Below, one piece after another: positions 22,803 to 31,629 of a DNA stretch of 64,000 nt. The number at the start of each line of letters is the position of its first letter. The first letter of the stretch is position 1. The DNA lies in assembly GCF_900104955.1 (NCBI RefSeq), contig NZ_FNSI01000001.1, positions 3,692,001-3,756,000 of the forward strand, in the 5' to 3' direction. The stretch comes from Beijerinckia sp. 28-YEA-48 (GTDB taxonomy: Bacteria > Pseudomonadota > Alphaproteobacteria > Rhizobiales > Beijerinckiaceae). A model generated the notes under the pieces. It saw nothing but the letters and a program-made list of their open reading frames with translations, made no database searches and was not told the DNA's origin. Position numbers and translations under genes: made by a program.

Positions 22803-23786
22803 TTACGCGTCCACCCGCAGCACCACTTTGCCGACCTGCTCGCCCGCATCCATCAAGGCATGGGCGTCGCGCACATCACGCCAATCATAAGTGGCGCAGA
22901 TGTGGTTTTGGATACGGCCGCTTTCGAGCAGCGGCCAGACCTGTTCGACAAGCTCAGCGGCGATACGACCCTTGTAGGCGGCGGGACGTGGCCGCAGGGT
23001 TGAGCCCGTCAAGGTGAGGCGACGGCGGACGATGTTGCGCACATTGACCTCCGCCATCTCGCCCAGATGGCTGGCGATCAGCACCACCCGCCCATCGGGC
23101 GCCAGCAGTTGCAATTGCTTTTCCGTATAGGGGCCGGCCTGGCCGTCGAGCGCCACATCGACCTTTTCCTTGCCGATGGCGGCGACGATGTCGGCAACCC
23201 AATCGCCGCGATAGCTGACCGTGATGTCGGCGCCGATCTCGCGGCACTTCTGCTGTTTCTCGGTCGTGCCGGCGGTGGCGATGACGCGCGCGCCGCGCAA
23301 GTGTTTGGCCAATTGAATGGCGGCCATGCCGACACCGCTGGTGCCGCCCTGCACCAGCAGGGTTTCGCCTTCACTCAATCGACCAAGCCAGATCACATTG
23401 TTCCAGGCGGTGAAGAAGGCTTCCGGCAAGGCCGCCGCTTCGACGAAGCCAGCGCCGTGCGGCAACCGCATGCATTGCGCCGCCGGAACGGCACAGAATT
23501 CCGCATAGCCGCCGCCATTGACCAGCGCGCAAACCGCATCGCCAACCTGTGGCTGCTTCACATTGGCGCCAACCTGTTCGACGACGCCGGCGACATCAAG
23601 CCCCGGCAGATCGGTGACGCCGGGCGGCGGCGGATAAAGACCGCGACGTTGCTGCACGTCAGGCCTATTCACCGCCGCGGCCTTAACCCGGATCAACACG
23701 TCATCAGGACCGACCACGGGCATCGGCCGCTCGCAGAAGGCCAGCACTTCGGGCCCGCCGGGGCGCGTGATTTCAATCGCTTTCAT
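22803..23786 (-). CDS. NAD(P)H quinone oxidoreductase (PIG3-like MDR)
   Basis: 327 residues. MKAIEITRPGGPEVLAFCER, VKAAAVNRPDVQQRRGLYPP and PGLDVAGVVEQVG form the GroES-like domain; LLVQGGTSGVGMAAIQLAKH is the nucleotide-binding loop. No structural zinc cysteines are seen, as expected for the PIG3/QOR group, which reduces quinones with NADPH. It lies 36 bases downstream of the fumarase beta gene on the same strand, so it may be the third gene of that operon. Confidence 0.92.
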   Translation of the reverse strand: MKAIEITRPGGPEVLAFCERPMPVVGPDDVLIRVKAAAVNRPDVQQRRGLYPPPPGVTDLPGLDVAGVVEQVGANVKQPQVGDAVCALVNGGGYAEFCAVPAAQCMRLPHGAGFVEAAALPEAFFTAWNNVIWLGRLSEGETLLVQGGTSGVGMAAIQLAKHLRGARVIATAGTTEKQQKCREIGADITVSYRGDWVADIVAAIGKEKVDVALDGQAGPYTEKQLQLLAPDGRVVLIASHLGEMAEVNVRNIVRRRLTLTGSTLRPRPAAYKGRIAAELVEQVWPLLESGRIQNHICATYDWRDVRDAHALMDAGEQVGKVVLRVDA

Positions 23787-23822
23787 CGACAGGTCTCGTT
23801 TTAAGAAGAGGCAGAACTTGTT

Positions 23823-24446
23823 TTAGGAAGAGGAAGGACCAAGAGACGCCAGGATCTCCGGCAAGCGCGCCTGCGCTGAAACCAACAAGCGCTCGTAGAT
23901 CGATTCGCCATGGGCATCGATGGCGACCGTCACCGGGCCGAAGCCCGAGAGCTGGATCTGGTTGAGACGGAACTGCATGATCAGATCGGTCCAGGCGACG
24001 TCCGTGACCTTCTCGACACCTTGGCTCAGCAAGGCCGAAGCGCCGCCGACGAAGGAGAAATAAATGCAGCCGACCTCGCGCATGGCCTCGACGCTGTCGC
24101 GCGACAGGCCGCCTTTGCCGCCCAGCGCCGTGAGGCCGAGGCCACGGATCATGGTCGGCATCAAAGCATTGAAGCGGCTCGACGTGGTCGGATTGACATA
24201 ATGCATGCGCGTCGGGCGACCGTTCTCTTCGTCATAGCACACGCCCATATGGAAGAAGGCGCCGCCGCGCATGGGCAGCGGCATCTCGCGCCCGGCTTCG
24301 ATTTCAGCCACCATGCGCTTTTGCGTTGGCATGCCGACGGTGGCGACCGCTTCGCCATCGAGCAGAACGAGATCGCCGGCTTTCAAGGTGCGGGCTTCGG
24401 CAGGTGAAAGCGGCAGACGCAGGCGGCGCAGAGATGACGTGTTCAT
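23823..24446 (-). CDS. Class I fumarase / L-tartrate dehydratase, beta subunit
   Basis: 207 residues. LRLPLSPAEARTLKAGDLVL and LLDGEAVATVGMPTQKRMVA open the swivelling domain, and GGAFFHMGVCYDEENG, NPTTSSRFNALMPTMI, GLTALGGKGGLS follow the family order. It binds the substrate carboxylates while the alpha subunit holds the iron-sulphur cluster. The ATG overlaps the alpha stop (ATGA), giving tight coupling. A two-gene arrangement is common in archaea and for tartrate dehydratase TtdAB; a hydro-lyase for fumarate, tartrate or a similar hydroxyacid remains open. Confidence 0.88.
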   Translation of the reverse strand: MNTSSLRRLRLPLSPAEARTLKAGDLVLLDGEAVATVGMPTQKRMVAEIEAGREMPLPMRGGAFFHMGVCYDEENGRPTRMHYVNPTTSSRFNALMPTMIRGLGLTALGGKGGLSRDSVEAMREVGCIYFSFVGGASALLSQGVEKVTDVAWTDLIMQFRLNQIQLSGFGPVTVAIDAHGESIYERLLVSAQARLPEILASLGPSSS

Positions 24447-25312
24447 TCGATCCGCTCCACGACGCCGGAATTATAGATTTTTGCCCGGGTGCGCCGATTG
24501 ATCCAGCAATTGAACGAGACGGCGATGGGCGTATAGCCATGGCCCGCGGCATAATTGATATGAACGCCGAAGGTGGTCGTGGCGCCGCCGCAGCCCATCG
24601 GGCCAAAGCCCGTTTGATTGACCGCGCGGGTCAGGCGCTCTTCCATGCCGGCGACCATCGGATCGGGATGCGGCTCGCCAAAAGGCCGTAAGGTAGCGTC
24701 CTTCGACAGTTTCGCCGCGTGATCGAAGGTCCCGCCGATGCCGACGCCGATGACCACGGGCGGGCAATGTTGACCGCCAGCGCGCATCACCATTTCCAGG
24801 ATACAACGCTCGATCTCTTCGAGGCTTGGGCTCACCAGGGTTTCGATCGCCGCCCAGCGGCCACCACCCAGCGCCTTGGGGGCGCAGGTGATATCCATAT
24901 AGTCGACATCGCCGATGAGCTCGTAAGAGACCAGCGGCATGTCCTTGCCTTTAAAACTGCGCTCATTGGTCAGCGGGTTGGTGACGAAGCGCATGATCGG
25001 CGGTTGGATGGTTTCGACCAGATGTTCGAAGCCATCGACGATCGCCTGGCGAATGTCGCCTTCCATGCGCACGCCAGCGCCGATCTTGATCGTATAGCTC
25101 GGCACGCCGGCATCCGAACACAGGAAGCGACCGGTGCTTTCGGCCGTTTCGGCGCTGGCCAGCATCAGGGCCAAAGTTTCGCGCGCGTGCGGCACCGTCT
25201 CGGTGGTGATCGCTTCGCGCAGCTTCGCTTTCGAGGTTTCCGGAATGCGACGCAGCGACCAATTGTAGAGATTGGCCGTCACGTCCTTGACCAGATCATA
25301 GGTGATCGCCAT
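24443..25312 (-). CDS. Class I fumarase / L-tartrate dehydratase, alpha subunit
   Basis: 289 residues from the ATG at 25312; the longer frame to 25387 is low-complexity. Three cysteines for the [4Fe-4S] cluster are at LCSDAGVPSYTI, ITCAPKALGGG and GPMGCGGATTTFG. PVVIGVGIGGTFDHAAKLSK is the conserved central motif. Such enzymes add or remove water from fumarate or tartrate through the cluster and are oxygen-sensitive. It is divergent from an Ldh-family dehydrogenase, which could oxidise the hydroxyacid product (inference). Confidence 0.9.
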   Translation of the reverse strand: MAITYDLVKDVTANLYNWSLRRIPETSKAKLREAITTETVPHARETLALMLASAETAESTGRFLCSDAGVPSYTIKIGAGVRMEGDIRQAIVDGFEHLVETIQPPIMRFVTNPLTNERSFKGKDMPLVSYELIGDVDYMDITCAPKALGGGRWAAIETLVSPSLEEIERCILEMVMRAGGQHCPPVVIGVGIGGTFDHAAKLSKDATLRPFGEPHPDPMVAGMEERLTRAVNQTGFGPMGCGGATTTFGVHINYAAGHGYTPIAVSFNCWINRRTRAKIYNSGVVERIE

Positions 25313-25490
25313 CCGGCCCGCTCCCCGGCAGTTCGTTCCCTTGCAAGTGCCGCCACCTGTAGCGGGGCGCGGTTGCGCCGCCGCCAAAAGCCGTTATCGT
25401 TTCGACAGGTGAAATAACACCGGAGTCACCCATGGCGGCGCGCCGCCGGCCTATCTTCCGCGCGGGCCAATTGCCATGGAGGGAGCGATT

Positions 25491-26564
25491 TTGTCGTCAC
25501 AATTGAATACCGCGCCGTTGTCGGTCGCCGAACTGACCGCCGAGGTCGCAGCCTTGTTTGCCAGTGCGGGCCTTTCCGCCGCGGGCGCCAGCCGCATCGC
25601 CCAGGCGCTGGTCGAAACCGAGCAGCAGGGGCTCAAGTCGCATGGCTTGCTGCACGTGCCCGTCTATATCGAGCGGATGCGCAAGGGCTCGGTCTCGCTC
25701 CATGATCAGGCCGAAGCGGTCAGCGATCACGGCGCTGTCGCGGTGCTCGATGCGCGCCATATGCTCGGCCATCTCGCCGCCGAACAGGCGATGACGCTCG
25801 CCGTCGAGAAAGCAAGCAAGTTTGGCATCGGCGCGGTGGCGGTGCGGCGCGGCTTTCATTTCGGCGCGGCCGGACGCTATGTCGCCCAGGCGGCGCGCGC
25901 CGGCATGATCGGGATCGCCATGGCCAACACCCGGCCGCTGATGCCGGCGCCCGGCGGCGCCGAAGCGGTGGTCGGCAACAATCCCCTCGCCATTGGCATT
26001 CCCACCGCCGATGAGCCGATGATTGTCGTTGACGTGGCGATGAGCGAAGGCGCCCTCGGACGCATCCGCCATCATCACCAGCGCGGCGAACCGATCCCGG
26101 CAAGCTGGGCGGTGACGGCCGATGGCCTGCCGACGACAAGTGCTGCCGAAGCGATCAAAGGCCTGCTGCTGCCGACCGGCGGCCCGAAAGGCTTCGCCTT
26201 GGCCCTGGCGATCGACATGGCCTGCGGCCTGCTCTCCGGCGGCGCCGTCGGCGGCGAAATCAATGCACTTTATGGCGATACCACACGGCCGAATGACTGC
26301 GCTTTCCTGTTCATCGCCTTGAACCCGGCGGCCTTTGGCGCCGACGACCTGCTCGAGCGCGCCCAGGCGGAACGCGAGCGCATCCGCAACGGCCGTCGCG
26401 CGCCGGGCAACGCCGCCATCCGCGCCCCTGGCGAAATGAAATGGCGAACCGCCGCAACGCAGCAAACGGCGGTTCACATCGACGCAGGAACGTTGGCGGC
26501 CCTGCGGGCCTGCGCGGCGCAAAGCAAAACAACTGCCGTTTCTAACAGCGGCGAAACATCTTAG
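25491..26564 (+). CDS. Ldh-family malate/L-lactate (type 2) dehydrogenase
   Basis: 357 residues from a TTG at 25491, which has GGAGGG 7 bases upstream; the ATG at 25476 contains that site and is less likely. LFASAGLSAAGASRIAQALV, ETEQQGLKSHGLLHVPVYIE, with the SHG motif, and AVRRGFHFGAAGRYVAQAAR match the non-Rossmann malate/lactate/ureidoglycolate dehydrogenase family, with the catalytic His in GLKSHGL. GPKGFALALAIDMACGLLSG is the typical C-terminal motif. The substrate is a 2-hydroxyacid or related imino acid, oxidised with NAD(P). It is divergent from the fumarase/tartrate dehydratase genes. Confidence 0.9.
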   Translation: MSSQLNTAPLSVAELTAEVAALFASAGLSAAGASRIAQALVETEQQGLKSHGLLHVPVYIERMRKGSVSLHDQAEAVSDHGAVAVLDARHMLGHLAAEQAMTLAVEKASKFGIGAVAVRRGFHFGAAGRYVAQAARAGMIGIAMANTRPLMPAPGGAEAVVGNNPLAIGIPTADEPMIVVDVAMSEGALGRIRHHHQRGEPIPASWAVTADGLPTTSAAEAIKGLLLPTGGPKGFALALAIDMACGLLSGGAVGGEINALYGDTTRPNDCAFLFIALNPAAFGADDLLERAQAERERIRNGRRAPGNAAIRAPGEMKWRTAATQQTAVHIDAGTLAALRACAAQSKTTAVSNSGETS

Positions 26565-26639
26565 GATCGATCGCTTGGGTCTTTCCTCGGGATCGATCAC
26601 ATTTTCGATGCGTTCCGCTCGATCAATCCTGGTGCACAT

Positions 26640-27443
26640 GTGCTGTCGTTTCATCCCGTTCATTCCGTCGTCAAAACGCTGGAGCTGTTGGCCGAGGTCA
26701 ATCGCACCAGCCTGGCGACGGTTGGCGAATTGCATAAGCGCACCGGCATCCCCAAGCCGACCATCGTTCGCCTGCTCGAAACATTGATGGCGACGGGCTA
26801 TGTGGTGCGCGATGAACGGATGCGGGGATATCAAGTCACTTCAGCTGTTCAGCGTTTGAGCGCCGGCTTTCACGGCGCGCCTTTGGTGATCGAGGCGGCA
26901 CGGCCTTGGGCGACAGCGCTGACCTCGCAGATCAAATGGCCTTGCGCGGTTTGTCTGCTGGATCGCGACGCGGTGGTCGTTCGCTACAGCACCATTCCCG
27001 ATAGTCCGATCTCGCCCTTCCACGCCACCCTTGGCAGTCGATTGACATTGGCTGGGCGGGCGCTCGGCCGGGCTTATCTTCTCTTCTGTCCGGAAGAGGA
27101 GCGCTCGATTCTGCGCGCCGCCATGCGGGCATCGTCCGACCCTGAAAATCATGCGCTGGGCGATGAGGAATTGGAGCGCCTGATCGGCCAGGCCCGGTTT
27201 CGCGGCTATACGGATCGCGATGCCCTGGTCGAGCCGCGCAATTCCGACACCATCGCCGTGCCGCTGATGCAAGGCGAGCGCGTGGTCGCCACCTTCGGCG
27301 TCACCTATTTCCGCTCGGTCGTCAGCACGCCGGATGACCGCGCCCGAATCATCCACCCGCTGAAGAAAGCGGCCGCCAATATCGAGGCGCAGCTCGAACA
27401 ATTGCTCGCGCCGCTGCCCGGTGCGTTTCAGGATGAGAAATGA
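26640..27443 (+). CDS. IclR-family regulator
   Basis: 267 residues from a GTG at 26640. The N-terminal helix-turn-helix is VHSVVKTLELLAEVNRTSLA followed by TVGELHKRTGIPKPTIVRLL, ETLMATGYVVRDE. The effector domain starts near residue 85 (AARPWATALTSQIKWPCAVC), with RYSTIPDSPISPFHATLGSR and GRALGRAYLLFCPEEERSIL as the IclR landmarks. These proteins control operons for aromatic or carboxylic acid use. It lies between the Ldh gene and a TctC gene, both on the same strand, which are candidate targets. Confidence 0.92.
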   Translation: MLSFHPVHSVVKTLELLAEVNRTSLATVGELHKRTGIPKPTIVRLLETLMATGYVVRDERMRGYQVTSAVQRLSAGFHGAPLVIEAARPWATALTSQIKWPCAVCLLDRDAVVVRYSTIPDSPISPFHATLGSRLTLAGRALGRAYLLFCPEEERSILRAAMRASSDPENHALGDEELERLIGQARFRGYTDRDALVEPRNSDTIAVPLMQGERVVATFGVTYFRSVVSTPDDRARIIHPLKKAAANIEAQLEQLLAPLPGAFQDEK

Positions 27444-27556
27444 CCGCTGGTTTCTGCCCCTGAAACGACGCGAGCGGCCATCGTCGCGCCGGTAACGCGC
27501 CCAAGAGCAAATTGAGTTTCGATGGAAACGCTCAGGGCGTCCTGAGGAGGGGTCTT

Positions 27557-28549
27557 ATGCCGCTTATGTCTCGCCGCGCTTTCGCGGCTTCGCTTGTTGG
27601 CGCCGGTGCCTTGGCACCGAGCCTGCTGGCACAAAACGCCTTCGCGCAAAGCTGGCCGGCGCGCTCGGTAACGATGTTCGTGCCGTTCCCAGCCGGCGCT
27701 TCGACCGACGTCGTCGCGCGTTTCCTCGCCGAGAAGCTGCGCGCCGAATTCGGACAAGGCTTCGTCATCGACAATCGCCCCGGTGCGGGCGGCAACCTTG
27801 CCGCCAGCATGGTGACGCGCGCGGCACCCGACGGCTACACCCTGTTCGTTTCAAGCTCAGGGCCGCTGGCCACCAACAAGCTGCTCTACAAGTCGATGAA
27901 TTTCGATCCGACCAAGGATTTCGAACCGATCGCCTTGATCGGCGACGTCAATGTGATCGTCGCGGTGCATCCGTCCGTGCCGGCGAAGACGCTGGCCGAA
28001 CTGATCGCTTATGGCAAAGCCAATCCCGGCAAGCTGACATTTGGCAGCCCCGGCTACGGCCTGATGGGCCATATGGTCGGCGAATTGCTGCAACGCTCGG
28101 CTGGCTTCACCATGACGCATGTGCCCTATCGCGGCTCGGCGCCGCTGGCCGCCGACGTCACGGCTGGTGTCGTCAATGTGGCGATCGACTTCTTGCAGCC
28201 CTATATTGAACTGGCGAAAGCCGGCAACGTGCGCGCCCTGGCCGTGACCGCCGATGCACGCGCGCCGCAACTGCCTGACGTGCCGACCCTGAGCGAATCC
28301 GGCCTGCCCGGATTCAACGCGGCGTCCTGGTTCGCGCTTGTCGGCCCCAAGGGTCTGCCGCAGCCGGTCGTCGAACAGCTCAGCAAGACCGCCATCGCCT
28401 GGGTGCGCAGCGACGAGGGCAAGGCGCAGCTCGAAAAGGTCGGCATGCGTGCCATCGGTGGCGGGCCGGAGGACATCCGCAAGGCGCAGGCCAGTGAATT
28501 CGCCAAATGGGCCGAAGTGGTGAAAGCGGCTTCGATCTCCCTCGATTGA
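27557..28549 (+). CDS. TctC/Bug-type solute-binding protein
   Basis: 330 residues from ATG 27557 (GAGGAGGGG upstream). The signal peptide MPLMSRRAFAASLVGAGALA has a twin-arginine (SRRAFA), unusual but seen in this family, ending near NAFAQS. Loops: FVPFPAGASTDVVARFLAE, NRPGAGGNLAASMVTRAAPD, TFGSPGYGLMGHMVGELLQR, VPYRGSAPLAADVTAGVVN. A strong terminator follows. It is the fourth such protein in the window and also has no TctAB partner here. Confidence 0.93.
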   Translation: MPLMSRRAFAASLVGAGALAPSLLAQNAFAQSWPARSVTMFVPFPAGASTDVVARFLAEKLRAEFGQGFVIDNRPGAGGNLAASMVTRAAPDGYTLFVSSSGPLATNKLLYKSMNFDPTKDFEPIALIGDVNVIVAVHPSVPAKTLAELIAYGKANPGKLTFGSPGYGLMGHMVGELLQRSAGFTMTHVPYRGSAPLAADVTAGVVNVAIDFLQPYIELAKAGNVRALAVTADARAPQLPDVPTLSESGLPGFNAASWFALVGPKGLPQPVVEQLSKTAIAWVRSDEGKAQLEKVGMRAIGGGPEDIRKAQASEFAKWAEVVKAASISLD

Positions 28550-28569
28550 CGGCGAACGGTCTCAAGACA

Positions 28570-28606
28570 AAGCGCGCTGGTGGGAGCCAGCGCGCTTTTT
28601 TGTTTG
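28570..28606 (+). terminator. Strong rho-independent terminator
   Basis: AGCGCGCTGG (28571-28580), loop TGGGAG and CCAGCGCGCT form a perfect 10-bp GC-rich stem followed by TTTTTTGTTTG. It ends the tctC transcript from 27557. Confidence 0.93.
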
Positions 28607-28659
28607 TGCTTAGTGCGTACCGAAGGGCGCGCGGTGGGACATAGAGAATGCCCGAAGCC

Positions 28660-28813
28660 TGGGTGTCATCCCGGACACGCACAGCGTGATCCGGGATCCA
28701 GGGGCGAGCGGTACAGCGTTCAATACCGCGCGCGCTTCAGCACATCACAACAAGCAATACTCGTCACGCGCCCCTGGATCCCGGATCGCCTGCGGCGTCC
28801 GGGATGACACCCA
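28660..28813. repeat. REP-type inverted repeat pair, family A, copy 2
   Basis: TGTCATCCCGGACACGCACA...TGATCCGGGATCCAGGGGCG on the left and CGCCCCTGGATCCCGGATCG...GTCCGGGATGACACCCA on the right; the two units are inverted complements with about 70 bases between. It lies between the tctC stop and the convergent DUF6282 gene, exactly like copy 1. Confidence 0.85.
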
Positions 28814-28830
28814 GGATTTTCAGTATCCTG

Positions 28831-29766
28831 TTAGTGCTTCGTTTCGGCATCCAGGTTGAGCAGCGCGGCGGCGTTGTCGCCGGTCATCGCCTTGATCTCC
28901 GCATCGGTGAACTGCAGATCGAGCAGATGGCCGACGATTTCCCGATAGCCGTCGACCGGGCGCGGCGCATTGAGCAGGCCGAGGTCGGAGGACAGAACCG
29001 TCTTGTTGGTGCCGACCAGGTCGATGACGCGCTTCAGTTCCGCCGGCTCGAACTTCTTTGAACCGCCTTCGACGAACATGCAGATCGAATGTTCCATCAC
29101 GGCGCCGAGCGCCGCAAGACCACGGATGTCGGCATCGTTGATGCTGTTCACCTTATAGGTCGGGTGGTTGACCAGCATTTTCTTGACGCCGCGCGCCTTG
29201 GCTTCCTCGAACACGGCGAAGATTTCAGCGGTGCCAAGATGGCCGCCGGCGAGGATGATATCGCCCTCGGCGATGAGATCGAGAATCTGTTTCACCTCGT
29301 CGATGAGCTTGCCGTCGGCGCCAAACACCGTCAGCGGAATCGGCTCGAGCATTTTCTTGGCGGTCGTCGGGAAGGTCTTCACGGTACCCGCCGCCAATAC
29401 ATCGATATGGTTCTTGGCCGACAGGGTCGGCATCCACACCTGCTTGGCGCCGATCTTGATGGCGTGATCGACCGCATGCGGATTGAACCCGCCCGACGCA
29501 TTGTTGAGCACGATACCCGAGAACAGCTTGACGCCGGTATTGGGCACCAGTTTCTCGAGAATGATAGCGTGCGGCGTGCCGAGATAGAAATGATCTTTGT
29601 AGAGCAACGCCCGGAATTTCGCCTCGGCGCAATCCATCATCGCATCGTGATGATCGAGAATGCGCGGCATGGCGGCGGGGCCGCTGTGGCAATGCAGATC
29701 GATGGCGCCGACCAGGAGCTTTTCGATTTCAGCGGCGCGCGGATGGGGTTGTTTCGTGGTCGTCAT
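28831..29766 (-). CDS. DUF6282-type amidohydrolase-like protein
   Basis: 311 residues. A metal-dependent hydrolase barrel is suggested by AIDLHCHSGPAAMPRILDHH (H-x-H near the N-terminus), ALLYKDHFYLGTPHA, QVWMPTLSAKNHIDVL, MLVNHPTYKVN and TVLSSDLGLLNAPRP, with His and Asp at amidohydrolase-like positions. The family is, as I recall it, catalogued as DUF6282 and has no defined reaction. It is the last gene of an operon with an HpaI-type aldolase and a bicupin (11-base gap), pointing to a hydrolytic step in a carboxylate degradation route. Confidence 0.82.
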   Translation of the reverse strand: MTTTKQPHPRAAEIEKLLVGAIDLHCHSGPAAMPRILDHHDAMMDCAEAKFRALLYKDHFYLGTPHAIILEKLVPNTGVKLFSGIVLNNASGGFNPHAVDHAIKIGAKQVWMPTLSAKNHIDVLAAGTVKTFPTTAKKMLEPIPLTVFGADGKLIDEVKQILDLIAEGDIILAGGHLGTAEIFAVFEEAKARGVKKMLVNHPTYKVNSINDADIRGLAALGAVMEHSICMFVEGGSKKFEPAELKRVIDLVGTNKTVLSSDLGLLNAPRPVDGYREIVGHLLDLQFTDAEIKAMTGDNAAALLNLDAETKH

Positions 29767-29777
29767 GGGATCCTCCG

Positions 29778-30698
29778 TTAAACAGTTTCGTTGGGCATCG
29801 GATAATCATCGGCATTGATCACCCAGCCGGCCTTCTTCGAAAAATCGAGACGTGGTGGGGAGAAAATGTCGATCATCTGGTTCAAGCCGGGCACGACCGA
29901 TCGCGAGGTGTGAACCGATGGCGGCGGGATTACCGTCAAGGACGGGGCGGCCATAAACTCATGCTCGTCGTCGCGCCAGATGCGCATATCCGGCGTCCAC
30001 GGCCAGCGGATGTCATGGATATAGGCGCCGTCGATCACCAACGAGCCTTGTTCGAAATCGTCATGATGATGCGGCGAGAGCTTGGCGATGTCGCGCACGC
30101 CGTCTCTGGGATCAAGCATGTTCACCATCAAGGTGGTGCAGCGGAAGATGCGGCCAAAGCGGCCCTCGCCACCGGCAATCTCCAGACTGTAGCGGCGGAT
30201 CTTCCAGCCACCGCGCGGGTGCGGCCAGGCCTGCAACGGCGTCACATTGGGATGCGGCTCAGCATAAGACGCCGCGTTGGCGCAGCGGGCGGCGAGGTCT
30301 TCCGCCGCTGTCGAGAAAATCCGGATGATGCGGCCGTCATCGGCGGCGACGACTTCGGAATCGCCCGGCGGGATGAAGGCAATGGAATAGCCTGGCGTCT
30401 GAACGGTCTCAGCGCCGGCCGCGAGGCTGGCGCCTGTCCGCGCATCGGGCAGCAGCACGCAATATTCGTCGGGCTGGCCCTGGCGCGTCAGCTTGGCGCC
30501 GGCCTTGACGTCGGAGAAAGCGACGAGAAAATTCTGGCCACGCGCATACCAGGTGCGAACCAGCGGCTCGTTGTCCTGCGGTGGCTCTGAATAAAAGCGG
30601 GCATAGTCAGCGCCAGCGAAAGCTGTCACGGGCGCCGCCTTGGCTGCGGGCGCAGGCGCTAGCTTGGCGCGCGGATCCTCGGCATGGAAGGCCATCAT
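29778..30698 (-). CDS. Bicupin-like protein
   Basis: 306 residues; GGGAG lies 3-6 bases before two adjacent ATG codons (30698 and 30695). Two cupin-like halves are visible: an N-terminal one around TRQGQPDEYCVLLPDAR and YSIAFIPPGDSEVVAAD, and a C-terminal one with KLSPHHHDDFEQGSLVIDGA and SLTVIPPPSVHTS. The HHHDDFEQ cluster and the later His fit a metal site, so the C-terminal half is the likely catalytic or binding one. No closer function is apparent. It lies 7 bases after the aldolase gene. Confidence 0.78.
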   Translation of the reverse strand: MMAFHAEDPRAKLAPAPAAKAAPVTAFAGADYARFYSEPPQDNEPLVRTWYARGQNFLVAFSDVKAGAKLTRQGQPDEYCVLLPDARTGASLAAGAETVQTPGYSIAFIPPGDSEVVAADDGRIIRIFSTAAEDLAARCANAASYAEPHPNVTPLQAWPHPRGGWKIRRYSLEIAGGEGRFGRIFRCTTLMVNMLDPRDGVRDIAKLSPHHHDDFEQGSLVIDGAYIHDIRWPWTPDMRIWRDDEHEFMAAPSLTVIPPPSVHTSRSVVPGLNQMIDIFSPPRLDFSKKAGWVINADDYPMPNETV

Positions 30699-30705
30699 TC
30701 TCTCC

Positions 30706-31497
30706 CTAGCTGGCGACTTTCAAGGCGGACATCTCGGCCAGGGCCTGGGCCGCCGCCTTCCGGAGAAATCCCTGATCGGACGAAACGATGAAGGCGCTGG
30801 CGCCACGGGCGGCGAAATCGGCCGCCTCCTCGGCGCCATCGACCATGACGCAGACCGGTTTGCCGACTTTCTTGGCGGCGGCGATAATCGCATCGACCGC
30901 ATCGCGCACGACCGGCGCATCGCGGGTCGGCGCGCCAAAGGCGACGGTGAGATCACCCCGGCCGATGAACACCGCGTCGAGCCCTTCAACGGCAACAATC
31001 GCATCGATGACATCCAGCGCCGCTGGATCCTCGATCATGGCGATGGTGGCGACGCTCGCATCGGCGCCATCGACCAGGCTCCACATCTTGCCGGCGCCAT
31101 AGCCACCAGCGCGGGTGACGCCTGAGAAACCACGGGCACCGCGGCGATACCGACAGGCGGCGACCAGCGCCTCGGCCTGGGCGACGCTCGCCACATGGGG
31201 CGCCAGCACGCCAACGGCGCCGCAATCGAGCACCGAGAGAATGGCATCGGCCGACAGCACCGGCACGCGCACGATGCCCGCCACCTGCGCCGCCCATGCG
31301 GCCAGCAGCGACACATCGGTCGCGTTCCGGTCGAACGGCGCATGCTCCTGGTCGATGACGACAAAATCGAAGCCGGCGCCGCCGATGATCTCGATCGCAT
31401 GGCTGGTCGGCGTCTTGATGAAACTGCCGACCAGGCATTCGCGGTTCAACAGGCGGCGACGAAAGGAAGACTGGGCGGGACTGGTCATCGGCACCAT
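30706..31497 (-). CDS. HpcH/HpaI-family aldolase
   Basis: 263 residues from the ATG at 31497 (another at 31488). RRLLNRECLVGSFIKTPTSH, GAGFDFVVIDQEHAPFDRNA and ATIAMIEDPAALDVIDAIVA carry the barrel motifs with the metal-binding Glu (MIED) and Asp (FIGRGDLTVAFG). Class II aldolases of this type cleave 4-hydroxy-2-oxo acids to pyruvate and an aldehyde with a divalent metal. It is the first gene of the three-gene unit with the bicupin and the DUF6282 protein. The exact substrate is unknown. Confidence 0.9.
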   Translation of the reverse strand: MVPMTSPAQSSFRRRLLNRECLVGSFIKTPTSHAIEIIGGAGFDFVVIDQEHAPFDRNATDVSLLAAWAAQVAGIVRVPVLSADAILSVLDCGAVGVLAPHVASVAQAEALVAACRYRRGARGFSGVTRAGGYGAGKMWSLVDGADASVATIAMIEDPAALDVIDAIVAVEGLDAVFIGRGDLTVAFGAPTRDAPVVRDAVDAIIAAAKKVGKPVCVMVDGAEEAADFAARGASAFIVSSDQGFLRKAAAQALAEMSALKVAS

Positions 31498-31629
31498 CAA
31501 TGAAAAAGGATGCCGCTATTTTTCACGTCTGCCGGCCGGACGGACGGCCGACGCGACTATGTTTCACCAGATGGAATGCAGCCGGAGTTGGGCTCGGATG
31601 ACGAGGTTCCCTCGGTATCCCGCCGCCGC

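Noticed and set aside
25497-26834. A 445-codon minus-strand open frame opposite the Ldh-family gene
   Set aside because: It has no family motif and is the antisense shadow of a clear dehydrogenase.
27503-27540. A third copy of repeat family B before the tctC gene at 27557
   Set aside because: GAGCAAATTGAGTTTCGATGGAAACGCTC resembles the first hairpin, but the second half and the conserved end are missing, so it may be chance.
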